Counted from the stretch's first letter, positions 1 through 8,219 are shown. The stretch: DNA of 37,213 nucleotides from Collinsella sp. (GCA_018380195.1 JAGZUC010000022.1:1-37213), one strand, 5' to 3'. Notes: generated by a model from the letters alone, not told the origin. A program made the numbers and translations.

Positions 1-78
1 TCCGAACCCGGAAGCTAAGCCCCATCGCGCCGAGAGTACTGCGGGGTCAGCCCGTGGGAGGCCAGGGCGCCGCTGACC
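1..78 (+). rRNA. rrf: 5S ribosomal RNA, 3' part (truncated by window start)
   Basis: The first 78 bases read as the 3' two-thirds of a bacterial 5S rRNA. They contain a CCGAACCCGGAAGCTAAG block, a GAGAGTACTGC block, a GTGGGAGGCCAGGGCGCCGC block and a closing GCTGACC that would pair with the missing 5' end. A strong intrinsic terminator follows 37 nt later, as expected at the end of an rRNA operon. The 5' boundary is outside the window and the 3' boundary is estimated to within a few bases. Confidence 0.9.
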
Positions 79-114
79 GGTGGACGGCACCGAGCCGTCG
101 ATCGACTTGAAGAA

Positions 115-144
115 GGGGGAGGCCTCGCGGCCTCCCCCTTTTTT
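115..144 (+). terminator. Intrinsic terminator of the rRNA operon
   Basis: A perfect 10-bp GC-rich stem (GGGGGAGGCC with GGCCTCCCCC) closes a TCGC tetraloop and is followed by six T residues. It lies directly after the 5S rRNA. Confidence 0.92.
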
Positions 145-190
145 GCGTTAAGCCAGATCTAACAAACTCGCTGTGTTTTATGACCCTCGT

Positions 191-220
191 TTGTCGCATC
201 TTCCGTTAACGGGCTACAAT
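191..220 (+). promoter_or_regulatory. Candidate sigma70-type promoter of the acpS operon
   Basis: TTGTCG at 191-196 and TACAAT at 215-220 are separated by 18 nt, giving a fair -35/-10 pair about 30 nt upstream of the acpS start. It is the only such pair seen between the rRNA terminator and the gene. Confidence 0.5.
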
Positions 221-249
221 AACTTAGTCTGTGCAATATGGAGGTGAAT

Positions 250-789
250 ATGGCTGAAGCTGGTATCGGCGTTGATATCGTCGAGATTTCCCGCATGAAA
301 TCAATCCTTGAAAAGACGCCGTCGTTTGCTCGGCGTGTGTTTACCGAAGAAGAGTGCGCATATTGCGACGCATCATCGCGTCCTGCGGCGCACTATGCGA
401 GCCGTTTTGCTTCTCGTGAAGCGGTTCTCAAGGCTCTTGGTACGGGTTTTAGTCAGGGCGTCGGCCGCAAAGACGTCTCGGTAACGCGCGATAAGCTCGG
501 AAAGCCTAAAGCTGTGCTTTCAGGTCGAGCGCTCGAGATTGCTCAAGAGTTGGGTGTCATTGAAGTTGCGCTTTCCATTACCTTGACGGGTGATTTGGCC
601 GTAGCCAATGCCATTGCGATCACCGAGGATGCTCGACCTAAGCCTAAGGAAGAAAAGGTGAGCACCAAGGAACGCGTTGCACAAACTTATAAAGAGGCTC
701 GCTCGGTTTTAGATGAGCTTGAGCAACTGCAAAATTCAGCTTTGACGGAGCACCAGGGCGATGCTTCGCAAGATACGCTAGGAGCATAG
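250..789 (+). CDS. acpS: Holo-[acyl-carrier-protein] synthase with C-terminal extension
   Basis: AcpS transfers 4'-phosphopantetheine from CoA to the acyl carrier protein for fatty acid synthesis. Residues 1-125 carry the family signatures: GIGVDIVEISRM at the N-terminus (metal-binding Asp) and RFASREAVLKALGTGF (catalytic Glu/Lys helix), ending with a typical SIT(L)-TGDLAVANAIA strand. The start chosen is ATG 250, because GGAGGTG at 240-246 is a well-placed ribosome binding site and would lie inside the gene if ATG 238 were used. The family is normally about 120-130 aa. This protein has 179 aa, with about 50 extra charged residues (from about 128) that look helical and contain a KEARSVLDELEQLQ stretch. 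The stop abuts the next start (TAG then ATG), which indicates translational coupling. Identity is firm; the role of the tail is unknown. Confidence 0.93.
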   Translation: MAEAGIGVDIVEISRMKSILEKTPSFARRVFTEEECAYCDASSRPAAHYASRFASREAVLKALGTGFSQGVGRKDVSVTRDKLGKPKAVLSGRALEIAQELGVIEVALSITLTGDLAVANAIAITEDARPKPKEEKVSTKERVAQTYKEARSVLDELEQLQNSALTEHQGDASQDTLGA

Positions 790-2406
790 ATGAAACCGGT
801 TTTGAGTACCGAGGAAGTCGTTCGCCTCGAGGATATTATCGAACGCGAGGGAACTTCGAAGGCCGAGCTTATGGAACTTGCGGGTGAGTTTGCTGCTCGT
901 GAAATTCTAAAACTCAATCCCGATCGCGTCCTTGTTCTGGTCGGTTTTGGCAACAACGGTGGCGACGGTTGGGTCGCGGCTGATATTTTGAGTCATAAGG
1001 GCGTTGACGTGGATATCGTGTCTCCGGTTGAGCCGGATGAGATTCCTGCCGCTCTGGCTCGCCATGTTGCCCGCCGTACCGCCGGTCGTGACGTGCATGT
1101 GTGTGTCGGTCCCTCGCGAGATGAGCTTGAGGTTTTGATCGATAAGGCCGACGTTGTTGTTGACGCTATCTTTGGTACCGGTTTCCACGGTGACCTGCGT
1201 GCACCGTTCTCCATCTGGATTCCGACAGTTAACGACTGCGCCGACCATGTGGTTTCCATTGATGTTCCTTCGGGTCTGAATGCCGAAACCGGTGTTGTCG
1301 ACGATGACTGCATCCGTGCCGAGCGTACGGTCACGATGATCACGCCCAAGATTGGCCTCTACAGCGCTGATGGTCCAGAGTACGCCGGTGATTTGGTGTG
1401 CGGTGGCCTTTATGATCGCCTTGATGAGGTCATCGATGATGTCGACCATGCCGCCGAGATTGTCGAGCCCGGTGACCTGGTGGATTTCTTTGCTCCGCTG
1501 CCCACGAATATCGATAAGTATTCTCGCGGTTCTGTCCTTATTGTTGCCGGCTCGGCGCAGTATCCTGGCGCTGCCATTATGGCCGCCAAGTCTGCTGCCC
1601 GCGCGGGTGCCGGCTATGTGGCTGTCGCGACGCCCGATGCGTGTGCCAATCTTATTCGTATGGCACTTCCCTCGATTCCGGTTTTTGCTATTCCGTCCGA
1701 TTCCCGCGGCTCTTTTGGTGCCGCTGCTCGTATGACCGTGTGCGAGATTGCAAAGAAGTACAGCTGCGTACTGTGCGGTCCCGGCATGACGACGTCTGCC
1801 GGTGCCATGCAGGTGGTTTCGGGCTTGTTGGAGCTTGATGTGCCGCTGATCCTTGATGCCGATGCGCTCAACTGCCTTTCTAAGATTGCTATCGACGGTA
1901 TCGATAGCAACCCTGAGATGTACCGCCGTGAGCAACCGCTCGTCATGACGCCGCACTATCGCGAGCTTTCGCGCTTGGTTGCCGGTGACGAGGTTAACGA
2001 TCTGGGGACTGCAATCGCGGCCGCGCAGAAGGTTGTCTGGGCTGCCGGCTCCGACAATCTCGTGGTTATTGCCAAGGGACCGACGACGGCTATCTGTGGC
2101 GTTGAGCGCGTGCTTTTGCCGCTCTCGGGTCCGGCGTCGTTGGCGACTGCCGGTTCGGGCGATGTCCTTGCGGGCATTTTGGCCGGCACACTGGCTACCA
2201 TGCGTGATGAGATGGATCGCTGGGAGCTGCTGTATTCGTATGCCGTTGCGCTTCACAGCTACGCGGGTTTTGCCGCGGCAACGGAGTACGGTGAGAAGAG
2301 TGTTATTGCGACCGATCTGATCGACTTGATCGGTCCTGCCATGGAATTGGCGGCAAAGGATGCACTCGATGATCTGGGAATCATGGACGAAGGGTCGGAT
2401 GACTAA
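790..2406 (+). CDS. nnr: Bifunctional NAD(P)HX epimerase / ADP- or ATP-dependent NAD(P)HX dehydratase
   Basis: This 538-aa protein repairs hydrated NADH and NADPH. The N-terminal half (about 1-215) is a YjeF_N epimerase domain with the glycine-rich VLVGFGNNGGDGWVAA loop near residue 50, DAIFGTG near 125 and a DVPSGLN motif. The C-terminal half (about 230-520) is a ribokinase-like dehydratase with GSVLIVAGSAQYPGAA, a GPGMTTSAG loop, LDADALN, TPHYRELSRL, KGPTT and the nucleotide-site motif ATAGSGDVLAGILAG. Length and domain order match E. coli Nnr/YjeF. It starts on the base after the acpS stop and ends 2 nt before alr, so it is an operon member. acpS, nnr and alr are often adjacent in Gram-positive genomes. 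Confidence 0.95.
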   Translation: MKPVLSTEEVVRLEDIIEREGTSKAELMELAGEFAAREILKLNPDRVLVLVGFGNNGGDGWVAADILSHKGVDVDIVSPVEPDEIPAALARHVARRTAGRDVHVCVGPSRDELEVLIDKADVVVDAIFGTGFHGDLRAPFSIWIPTVNDCADHVVSIDVPSGLNAETGVVDDDCIRAERTVTMITPKIGLYSADGPEYAGDLVCGGLYDRLDEVIDDVDHAAEIVEPGDLVDFFAPLPTNIDKYSRGSVLIVAGSAQYPGAAIMAAKSAARAGAGYVAVATPDACANLIRMALPSIPVFAIPSDSRGSFGAAARMTVCEIAKKYSCVLCGPGMTTSAGAMQVVSGLLELDVPLILDADALNCLSKIAIDGIDSNPEMYRREQPLVMTPHYRELSRLVAGDEVNDLGTAIAAAQKVVWAAGSDNLVVIAKGPTTAICGVERVLLPLSGPASLATAGSGDVLAGILAGTLATMRDEMDRWELLYSYAVALHSYAGFAAATEYGEKSVIATDLIDLIGPAMELAAKDALDDLGIMDEGSDD

Positions 2407-2408
2407 TC

Positions 2409-3554
2409 ATGAATAAAGCCGATTTGACGCGCTGGTCCTGGGTTGAGATTGACCGAGGGGCGCTTCGCCGCAACACGAGGGCTTACAAGAATCTGCTCGA
2501 TCCACGTCAGCGACTGTGCTGCGTAGTGAAGGCCGATGCCTATGGCCATGGTGCCGTCGAGTGCGCCAAAATCATGTATTCGGCCGGTGCCGACATGTTT
2601 GCCGTGGCGACGGTTAGTGAAGGCGTTGAGCTTCGACAGGGCGGGATCACAAAACCCATCCTGATCCTGAGCGAGCCGCCTATCGAGGCCATTCCGACGT
2701 TGCTCGAGTTCGATATCATGCCTTCGGTCTATACGTCCGATTTCGCCCTTGCCTATGGCGAGTGTGCTGTCGCGGCAGGCAAGGTGGGCAAGTACCATCT
2801 AGCCATCGAGACGGGCATGAACCGCATCGGTGTTCACTACACGCAGGTGCTCGACTTTGTTCGTGGCATTAGCTTCCATCGCGGTATCCAGTGCGATGGC
2901 GTCTTTACGCACTTCGCAACGGCCGATGAGCCTGGCGGTTGGGACTATAAGCTGCAGTGCCAGCGCTTTACCGAGGCCGTTCAAGCCATTAAGGACGCGG
3001 GCTTTGAGTGCGGTATCGTGCACTGTGCCAATACGCCGTCCTCGATGCTCGATCCCTCGATGCATTTTGATATGATTCGCGCCGGCATCGGTCTATATGG
3101 CCTGCAGCCGTGCGAGCTGAGCAGCCGCGTGATGCAGCTGGACCCTGTCATGAGCGTTCATGCGCGCGTGACGCGTGTGTCACATCCTGCAATGGGCGAA
3201 GGCGTGGGCTACGGATTTACCTATCGCGTGCCGCGCACACGCGTTCAGATTTGCACGCTGCCGATTGGATATGCCGACGGTCTTTCGCGTACGCTCTCCA
3301 ATCGCATGGACGTGCTGTATCGCGGTGAACGTGTGCGTCAGGTGGGTAACATCTGCATGGACCAGTTTATGGTCGCCATCCAGTCCAATCCGGCGCATGA
3401 GATTCCCGAGGCCGAGCATGGCGACGAGATGATCATTGTCGGCCGCGATGGTGATGCCGAGATCACCATGGACGAGATGGCTCGCCTGCGCGGCACGATT
3501 AACTACGAGGTTGCTTGCGGCTTTGGCATGCGTCTCGACAAGGTCTACGTGTAG
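2409..3554 (+). CDS. alr: Alanine racemase
   Basis: This PLP enzyme interconverts L- and D-alanine and supplies D-Ala for peptidoglycan. Its 381 aa fit the family. The PLP lysine is Lys41 in VVKADAYGHGA. The second catalytic residue is the Tyr of GVGYGFTYR (about residue 268). Other family signatures are HLAIETGMNRIG, HCANTPSSM, DMIRAGIGLYG, LPIGYADG and VGNICMDQFMV. It starts 2 nt after nnr, so the two are probably co-translated. The native stop is only 8 nt before the start of the following glycosylase gene. Confidence 0.96.
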   Translation: MNKADLTRWSWVEIDRGALRRNTRAYKNLLDPRQRLCCVVKADAYGHGAVECAKIMYSAGADMFAVATVSEGVELRQGGITKPILILSEPPIEAIPTLLEFDIMPSVYTSDFALAYGECAVAAGKVGKYHLAIETGMNRIGVHYTQVLDFVRGISFHRGIQCDGVFTHFATADEPGGWDYKLQCQRFTEAVQAIKDAGFECGIVHCANTPSSMLDPSMHFDMIRAGIGLYGLQPCELSSRVMQLDPVMSVHARVTRVSHPAMGEGVGYGFTYRVPRTRVQICTLPIGYADGLSRTLSNRMDVLYRGERVRQVGNICMDQFMVAIQSNPAHEIPEAEHGDEMIIVGRDGDAEITMDEMARLRGTINYEVACGFGMRLDKVYV

Positions 3555-3562
3555 GAGCCACT

Positions 3563-4183
3563 ATGGGTGTCATGCACATCCCCGGACATAGTCACCAAGC
3601 GCCGCGCGAGGTTGCACTCGAGGAGATTGAGGCTGTTTTAGGCGACTGCCATCTCTGCCAGCTCTATCAGTCGCGCCATAACATCGTGTTTGGCGTGGGA
3701 AACCCCCACGCCCGCGTCATGTTTATCGGCGAGGCGCCGGGGCGTAACGAGGATCTGCAAGGCGAACCGTTTGTGGGGGCGGCGGGCGAGGATCTCAACG
3801 GCATCCTGTTGCTGGCTGGCCTCAAGCGCGAAGACGTCTACATTGCCAACGTGCTTAAGTGTCGCCCACCGGGAAATCGCAATCCTCGGCCCGAGGAAGT
3901 GCTGGCCTGTTCACCGTTTTTGCGTGAGCAGATTCGAAGCATTTGGCCCGATATCATCGTGACGCTCGGCAACCCCGCGACGCACTTTGTGCTTAAGACC
4001 GAGATCGGCATCACCAAGCTGCGCGGCAGGTTCCATCAGATGGGGCATTTTGTGGTGATGCCCACGTTCCATCCGGCGGCGGCGCTGCGTAATCCGGCGT
4101 GGCAGGAGCTGTTGGAGGAAGATTTTAAGATGCTGGGCGACTATCTGGAGCGGCATCCCGCGCCAGAGGGTGCCTCGGAATAA
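3563..4183 (+). CDS. Family 4 uracil-DNA glycosylase (iron-sulfur type)
   Basis: This enzyme excises uracil from DNA at the start of base-excision repair. The 206-aa protein has family-4 features: GDCHLCQLYQSR near the N-terminus and KCRPPGNRNPRPEEVLAC, which together give the four Cys of the Fe-S cluster. It also has motif A GEAPGRNED, the GEPFVGAAG loop and motif B PTFHPAAALRNP near the C-terminus. The frame stays open upstream to 3515 inside alr, but ATG 3563 follows a TAGGAG ribosome binding site and avoids overlap, so I use it. It sits between cell-wall and tRNA-modification genes, so its place in the operon reflects co-expression rather than pathway. Confidence 0.93.
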   Translation: MGVMHIPGHSHQAPREVALEEIEAVLGDCHLCQLYQSRHNIVFGVGNPHARVMFIGEAPGRNEDLQGEPFVGAAGEDLNGILLLAGLKREDVYIANVLKCRPPGNRNPRPEEVLACSPFLREQIRSIWPDIIVTLGNPATHFVLKTEIGITKLRGRFHQMGHFVVMPTFHPAAALRNPAWQELLEEDFKMLGDYLERHPAPEGASE

Positions 4184-4195
4184 TAAGGAGCATAT

Positions 4196-4702
4196 ATGTC
4201 CCTGAAGCGCCTGGGGGTAGGTATTTATAAAACGGCTTGCTCTGCCGATACGGAGCATTTTGGCGAGCTGGTTGCGCCGTGCCTGGAAGATGGTGATGTA
4301 CTGATCTTGACCGGCGGCCTCGGGGTGGGCAAAACCCACTTTACCAAGGGCGTTTCGCGTGGTCTGGGCGACGGCCATATGGTCACGAGTCCCACATTCG
4401 CACTCATGGCTGTTCATGACCAGGGGCGTATTCCGCTGTTCCACTTTGACCTGTACCGTCTGGAGCATGCTTACGAGCTCGAGGATACGGGCATTTTCGA
4501 TGTACTGGGCTATGAGGGTGCCTGTCTGTTGGAGTGGGGCGAGCAGTTCCAGGACGAACTGACAGACGAGTATCTTTCGGTAACGCTTAAGCGTGATGAG
4601 AACGATAGCGACGTGCGAACGATAACGCTCGAGGCGCACGGCGAGCGCGCAGCGGAGCTTTCCGATTTGATTGATAAGGCTGTACAAGATGAGCTTGCAT
4701 AA
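4196..4702 (+). CDS. tsaE: tRNA threonylcarbamoyladenosine biosynthesis ATPase TsaE
   Basis: TsaE is the ATPase that cycles the TsaB-TsaD complex during t6A37 synthesis in ANN-decoding tRNAs. The 168-aa protein has the P-loop GGLGVGKT at residues 40-47, a SPTFALM switch, FHFDLYRLE and LLEWGE, in the usual order and at the usual length. The start ATG 4196 is preceded by AATAAGGAG. Its 3' end overlaps the start of the next gene by 14 nt, so TsaE and its TsaB/TsaD partner are translationally coupled. That fits a protein pair that works as a complex. Confidence 0.94.
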   Translation: MSLKRLGVGIYKTACSADTEHFGELVAPCLEDGDVLILTGGLGVGKTHFTKGVSRGLGDGHMVTSPTFALMAVHDQGRIPLFHFDLYRLEHAYELEDTGIFDVLGYEGACLLEWGEQFQDELTDEYLSVTLKRDENDSDVRTITLEAHGERAAELSDLIDKAVQDELA

Positions 4703-7073
4703 CGATTACGCGCTGGTGGTGGCGCTCGATACTTCGACCGATATGCTTGCCTGCGCGGCAAGCTGGATTGATGGGCAGACGGGCGAGGCGAAGCTGGTGA
4801 GTGGCGACCATATGTGCCGTCGCCATGCCAATGTGGAGCTCGTGAATACCGTCGACAGCGTGCTTGCTGAGGCTGGCATGGACCGTGCCGACGTGGGCAG
4901 TTACGTCGTCGGTCGCGGTCCGGGTTCGTTTACCGGCGTGCGTATCGGCATTTCCACCGCCAAGGGCTTGGCGCGCGGTGCCAACGTGCCGCTGTTGGGT
5001 GTGTCGACGCTCGATGCCTGCGCATGGACCGCGTGGAAGGCTGGCGTGCGTGGCAAACTCGGCATTCTGGCCGATGCCATGCGCGGCGAGGTGTATCCGG
5101 CTTTGTATGTACTGAGCGACGAGGGCCCCGAGCGCCAGTTTGAGCGCGAGCACGTGGTCAAGGCTGCCGTGGCGCTTGATGAGTGGCGCCAAGCCGCGGA
5201 CTGGGACCAGGTTCAGCTGACTGGCGACGGTCTCGTGCGCTATGGCAAGCTGCTGGGCGAGGATGAGGTCGCTCGCTGCGTAGAGCGCGGCTTGTGGTGG
5301 CCTTCGGGCGAGGGCCTCCTCCTTGCGCATGCCGCGGGTGACGGCGACCCGGCCCGCGTCCTTCCGATCTATACGCGCCTTTCTGATGCCGAGGAAAACG
5401 AGCGCAAACGCCTCGGTCTTGCCGAGAGCGCGCAGAGCGAAATTACGGGCGTCGCCGATGAGCTCGCCGGCCGCCATCTGCAATTCCGCCCCATGGGTGC
5501 GGCGGACGCCGAGGGCGCAAGTGCGCTGGAGGCCGCCTGCTTTGAAGGCGCTGGACACGAGGCGTGGACGCCGGGCATGTTTCTATCCGAGCTGGGCGAG
5601 GATGTTGCGGCGCCGCGCAGCTGGTGGGTGGCGCACGACGACGGTCAGCTGCTGGGGCTTGCCGGTGGCATGGTCGTGGACGGTGACGTGCAGATTCTGG
5701 ATGTTGCCGTCGATCCGAAGCATCGCCGCGAGGGTATTGCCCGCAAGCTGCTGTCGCACGTGAGCTACGATGCCCAGATGCTCGGCTGCACCACGGCTTC
5801 GCTCGAGGTCGAGGACGGCAACGAGGGCGCTATTGCACTCTATGCCTCCCTGGGCTTTACCGAGGCGGGCTGCCGCCGCGGTTACTACGGTGTTGGCAAA
5901 GATGCCATCGTCATGACGGCGCCGCTGCCCTTGGTGCTCCCGGTCGACAACGCTTCGCCCGAGCCGACGGCGGCTGAGCAGCGTGTATGGCCGCTACCTG
6001 CACCCGAGCGAACCGTTGAGGAACGCGCCGAAATTGAGCGTCGCCGCCTGGTGCTTGCCATCGAGAGTTCGTGCGATGAGACGGCTGTGGCGATTATCGA
6101 TGCGGACGGTAATATGCTGGCCAATCAGGTTTCGACGCAGATCGATTTTCATGCCCGTTTTGGCGGCGTAGTGCCCGAGATCGCTTCGCGCAAGCACGTT
6201 GAGGTTATCGTGAGCGTCGTGGACGCGGCGCTCGAGGATGCCGCGGCATCGCTTGGTCTTGAGGGCGGAGCCATCGCGCCGAGCGAACTCGCCGCTGTTG
6301 GCGTGACACAGGGTCCGGGCCTGGTGGGTGCTCTGGTGGTGGGCGTCGCCTTCGCCAAGGGCTTTGCCTATGCTGCCGGTAAACCGCTCGTGTGTGTCAA
6401 TCATCTGGAGGGCCACCTGTTTGCCAACCTGCTGGCGCAGCCCGATCTCAAGCCGCCGTTTATCTTCACGCTCGTCTCGGGCGGTCATACCATGCTTGTT
6501 CACGTCAAGGCGTGGGGCGACTACGAGGTGCTCGGCGAGACGCTCGACGACGCCGTGGGCGAAGCCTTTGACAAAGTGGCAAAGGCGCTGGGCCTGGGCT
6601 ATCCCGGCGGCCCCATCATTTCCAAACTGGCCGAGACGGGCAATCCCCGCGCGATTGACTTTCCCCGTGCGCTCAATAGTAGGGGCGACTATCGATTCTC
6701 GCTTTCGGGCCTTAAGACGGCCGTGACGCTCTACATTGAGCAGGAGACCAAGGCCGGGCGCACGATTCATCTGCCCGACCTGGCGGCTTCGTTTGAGGCC
6801 GCGGTCTTTGACGTTCAGTACAAGAAGGCCAAGAACGCGCTGCATGCCACCGGATGCAAGGAATACTGCATCGGTGGCGGCGTCTCGGCTAATCCGCATC
6901 TGCGCGAGATGATGATCAAGAAGCTCGGGCGCCAGGGCATCCGCGTGACGGTGCCGCCTCTCTCGGCATGCACCGACAATGCCGCCATGATCGCGGAGGT
7001 CGCCCGCCGTAAATTCGACCGAGGAGAAATCTCGCCGTTCGATGTCGACGCCGATCCGAACATGACGCTGTAG
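4689..7073 (+). CDS. tsaD: TsaB-RimI-TsaD triple fusion (t6A synthesis plus ribosomal protein N-acetyltransferase)
   Basis: One 794-aa reading frame joins three proteins that are usually separate. TsaB is at about 1-240 (VALDTSTDMLACAAS, VGRGPGSFTGVRIGIST, DAMRGEVYPALY). A GNAT acetyltransferase of the RimI type is at about 260-410 (LQFRPM, VAVDPKHRREGIARKLL as the acetyl-CoA loop, then LEVEDGNEGAIALYASLGF). TsaD is at about 450-794 (VLAIESSCDETAVAI, metal-site HLEGH with His572 and His576, SGGHT, DDAVGEAFDKVAKALGLGYPGG, GGGVSAN, DNAAMIAE). TsaB and TsaD form the threonylcarbamoyl-transferase core and RimI acetylates ribosomal protein S18. ATG 4689 is preferred over TTG 4671 and overlaps tsaE by 14 nt. 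All motif residues appear intact. It is the last operon gene, and palindromic repeat A begins 12 nt after the stop. Confidence 0.93.
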   Translation: MSLHNDYALVVALDTSTDMLACAASWIDGQTGEAKLVSGDHMCRRHANVELVNTVDSVLAEAGMDRADVGSYVVGRGPGSFTGVRIGISTAKGLARGANVPLLGVSTLDACAWTAWKAGVRGKLGILADAMRGEVYPALYVLSDEGPERQFEREHVVKAAVALDEWRQAADWDQVQLTGDGLVRYGKLLGEDEVARCVERGLWWPSGEGLLLAHAAGDGDPARVLPIYTRLSDAEENERKRLGLAESAQSEITGVADELAGRHLQFRPMGAADAEGASALEAACFEGAGHEAWTPGMFLSELGEDVAAPRSWWVAHDDGQLLGLAGGMVVDGDVQILDVAVDPKHRREGIARKLLSHVSYDAQMLGCTTASLEVEDGNEGAIALYASLGFTEAGCRRGYYGVGKDAIVMTAPLPLVLPVDNASPEPTAAEQRVWPLPAPERTVEERAEIERRRLVLAIESSCDETAVAIIDADGNMLANQVSTQIDFHARFGGVVPEIASRKHVEVIVSVVDAALEDAAASLGLEGGAIAPSELAAVGVTQGPGLVGALVVGVAFAKGFAYAAGKPLVCVNHLEGHLFANLLAQPDLKPPFIFTLVSGGHTMLVHVKAWGDYEVLGETLDDAVGEAFDKVAKALGLGYPGGPIISKLAETGNPRAIDFPRALNSRGDYRFSLSGLKTAVTLYIEQETKAGRTIHLPDLAASFEAAVFDVQYKKAKNALHATGCKEYCIGGGVSANPHLREMMIKKLGRQGIRVTVPPLSACTDNAAMIAEVARRKFDRGEISPFDVDADPNMTL

Positions 7074-7085
7074 TCGCAAAGGCGC

Positions 7086-7220
7086 GGTCCCCGACCGGAG
7101 GGGCCGGATATAAGGTTTCCTGCTCTACAGTCCTGCGCAAGACGAAGGCCACATTAAGTGGCCTTCTTTGCGTGCGGAACTCGCGATAAACCTTATATCC
7201 GGCCCCTCCGGCCGGGGACC
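7086..7220 (+). repeat. Palindromic core-and-arms element, copy A
   Basis: Arms 7086-7118 and 7188-7220 (33 nt each) are complementary with one mismatch, which would be a G-U wobble if the minus strand were transcribed. The 69-nt core (7119-7187) is shared with the copies at 7964, 12763 and 31094: two CCTGCTC-like heptads, an inner hairpin GAAGGCCAC/GTGGCCTTC around ATTAA, and GGAACTCGCGAT at the right. The arm sequence is particular to this copy. It starts 12 nt after the tsaD stop and is followed by TTTCTGT, so it could also act as a terminator. Confidence 0.9.
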
Positions 7221-7322
7221 TTTCTGTATCGATATAGCTTCTGAGCTGGTTTGGCGTCGACAACGTCCAGCAAGGTTAACAAGCCAGCGTCGAATTTCCG
7301 GCGTTCTTTAGCTGAAAGAAAC

Positions 7323-7637
7323 CTACCTGATAATCGACTCAATATCTCGGCTCTTATATAGCAGTCGGCGGACTTCCATAACGTCGTCGATGACGACATA
7401 AAAAACCATGTAGTTACCAACGTAGAAGCGGTAATACGGGTGCAATCGCCTTCTTGTCGAAGGGTATGTTGGCGACATGGTTGGACTCTTGAGATGCTCG
7501 AGTATGCCTGCTTCAACATTGTTGACAAGCCTATTTGCTGCAGCGGGGTTATTGAGATCAAAGGCGATATATGACGCTGCTTGGCTGAGGTCCTCCCAAA
7601 ATAGGGGAAGATAGCGGAGCTTATAGGGCCTGTTCAT
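7323..7637 (-). CDS. ParE/RelE-superfamily toxin
   Basis: This 104-aa protein has the layout of ParE/RelE toxins. An N-terminal beta strand (YKLRYLPLFWEDL) is followed by two helices with the common pattern ASYIAFDLNNPAAANRLV. A central strand pair (YRFYVGNYMVFYVV) and the C-terminal LLYKSRDIESII strand complete the fold. The start is ATG 7637, which overlaps the end of the antitoxin gene by 17 nt, the coupling typical of toxin-antitoxin pairs. A longer upstream reading in the same frame is only antitoxin-gene shadow. Whether it is a gyrase poison (ParE) or an mRNA interferase (RelE) cannot be told from these residues. Base composition is lower in GC than the neighbours, suggesting transfer. 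Confidence 0.85.
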   Translation of the reverse strand: MNRPYKLRYLPLFWEDLSQAASYIAFDLNNPAAANRLVNNVEAGILEHLKSPTMSPTYPSTRRRLHPYYRFYVGNYMVFYVVIDDVMEVRRLLYKSRDIESIIR

Positions 7638-7896
7638 TGAGACCGCCGTTGAGCATTTTTCTGACAGAGCCAAAGACATCGTCGTGTGTATAGCGAAGTT
7701 GCATGCTGGCAGCCTGACGATCGGCGGCATCAAGGGCGCTCTCGATTGTATTGCTCAGCGACTTGTACTGCTCAAAGCTCATGACGACCATAGAGCCCCG
7801 CCCGTTTTTAGTTAGAAAAACCGGACCCTCTTGTTCGACTTCGCGTTCAACGTCCGGGTAGTGATTTCTAAGATCTGAGACTGGCCTAATATTCAC
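7621..7896 (-). CDS. Phd/YefM-family antitoxin
   Basis: This 91-aa protein begins at GTG 7896 behind a strong AGGAGGT ribosome binding site. Upstream in-frame codons read into the repeat and have no such site. The N-terminus, NIRPVSDLRNHYPDVEREV followed by GPVFLTKNGRGSMVVMS and EQYKSL, is the classic Phd/YefM DNA-binding fold. The C-terminal 40 residues would be the toxin-neutralising tail. It comes first in the two-gene operon, as is usual, so that antitoxin is made ahead of toxin. Members of this family repress their own promoter with the toxin as co-repressor; a palindrome at 7922-7939 is a candidate site. Confidence 0.88.
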   Translation of the reverse strand: MNIRPVSDLRNHYPDVEREVEQEGPVFLTKNGRGSMVVMSFEQYKSLSNTIESALDAADRQAASMQLRYTHDDVFGSVRKMLNGGLNEQAL

Positions 7897-7921
7897 AGCT
7901 ACCTCCTGAGCTATCAGGATA

Positions 7922-7939
7922 TTATCGTGATTATGATAA
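7922..7939 (-). promoter_or_regulatory. Candidate operator/promoter of the toxin-antitoxin operon
   Basis: TTATC and GATAA form an inverted repeat around an 8-nt centre, 25 nt upstream of the antitoxin start. Read on the minus strand it overlaps a GATAAT -10-like hexamer. Its position and symmetry suit an autorepression site for a Phd/YefM-type protein. Confidence 0.4.
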
Positions 7940-7963
7940 CAGAGTTGAGATTTGGGATGGGAA

Positions 7964-8121
7964 CTCCTCGGGGGCGGGGCGGGCGCCTGCCGCCATATAT
8001 GAACTTTATCGCGAGTTCCGCACGAACAGGAGGCCACTTAATGTGGCCTCCGTCGTGAGCAGGACTGTCCGAGCAGGAAAGTTCATATATGGCGGCAGGC
8101 GCCCGCCCCGCCCCCGAGGAG
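7964..8121 (-). repeat. Palindromic core-and-arms element, copy B (inverted)
   Basis: Arms 7964-8007 and 8078-8121 are perfectly complementary over 44 bp, the longest of the four copies. They are very GC-rich outside and AT-rich (CATATATGAAC) next to the core. The 70-nt core (8008-8077) matches copies A, C and D on the opposite strand, with the inner hairpin GGAGGCCAC/GTGGCCTCC and GGAACTCGCGAT. Copies A and B therefore bracket the toxin-antitoxin pair as inverted repeats. Unlike the other three copies, no recognisable gene ends just before it on its own strand. Confidence 0.92.
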
Positions 8122-8219
8122 CATCTCTCAAGCAAAAACTGTCGTGGGGTAAAGTCTGAGGTCAGTGGCGTTTTATACCGAGAAATCCAAAAAAGTTGAA
8201 AATTCATTACAAATTTGCG

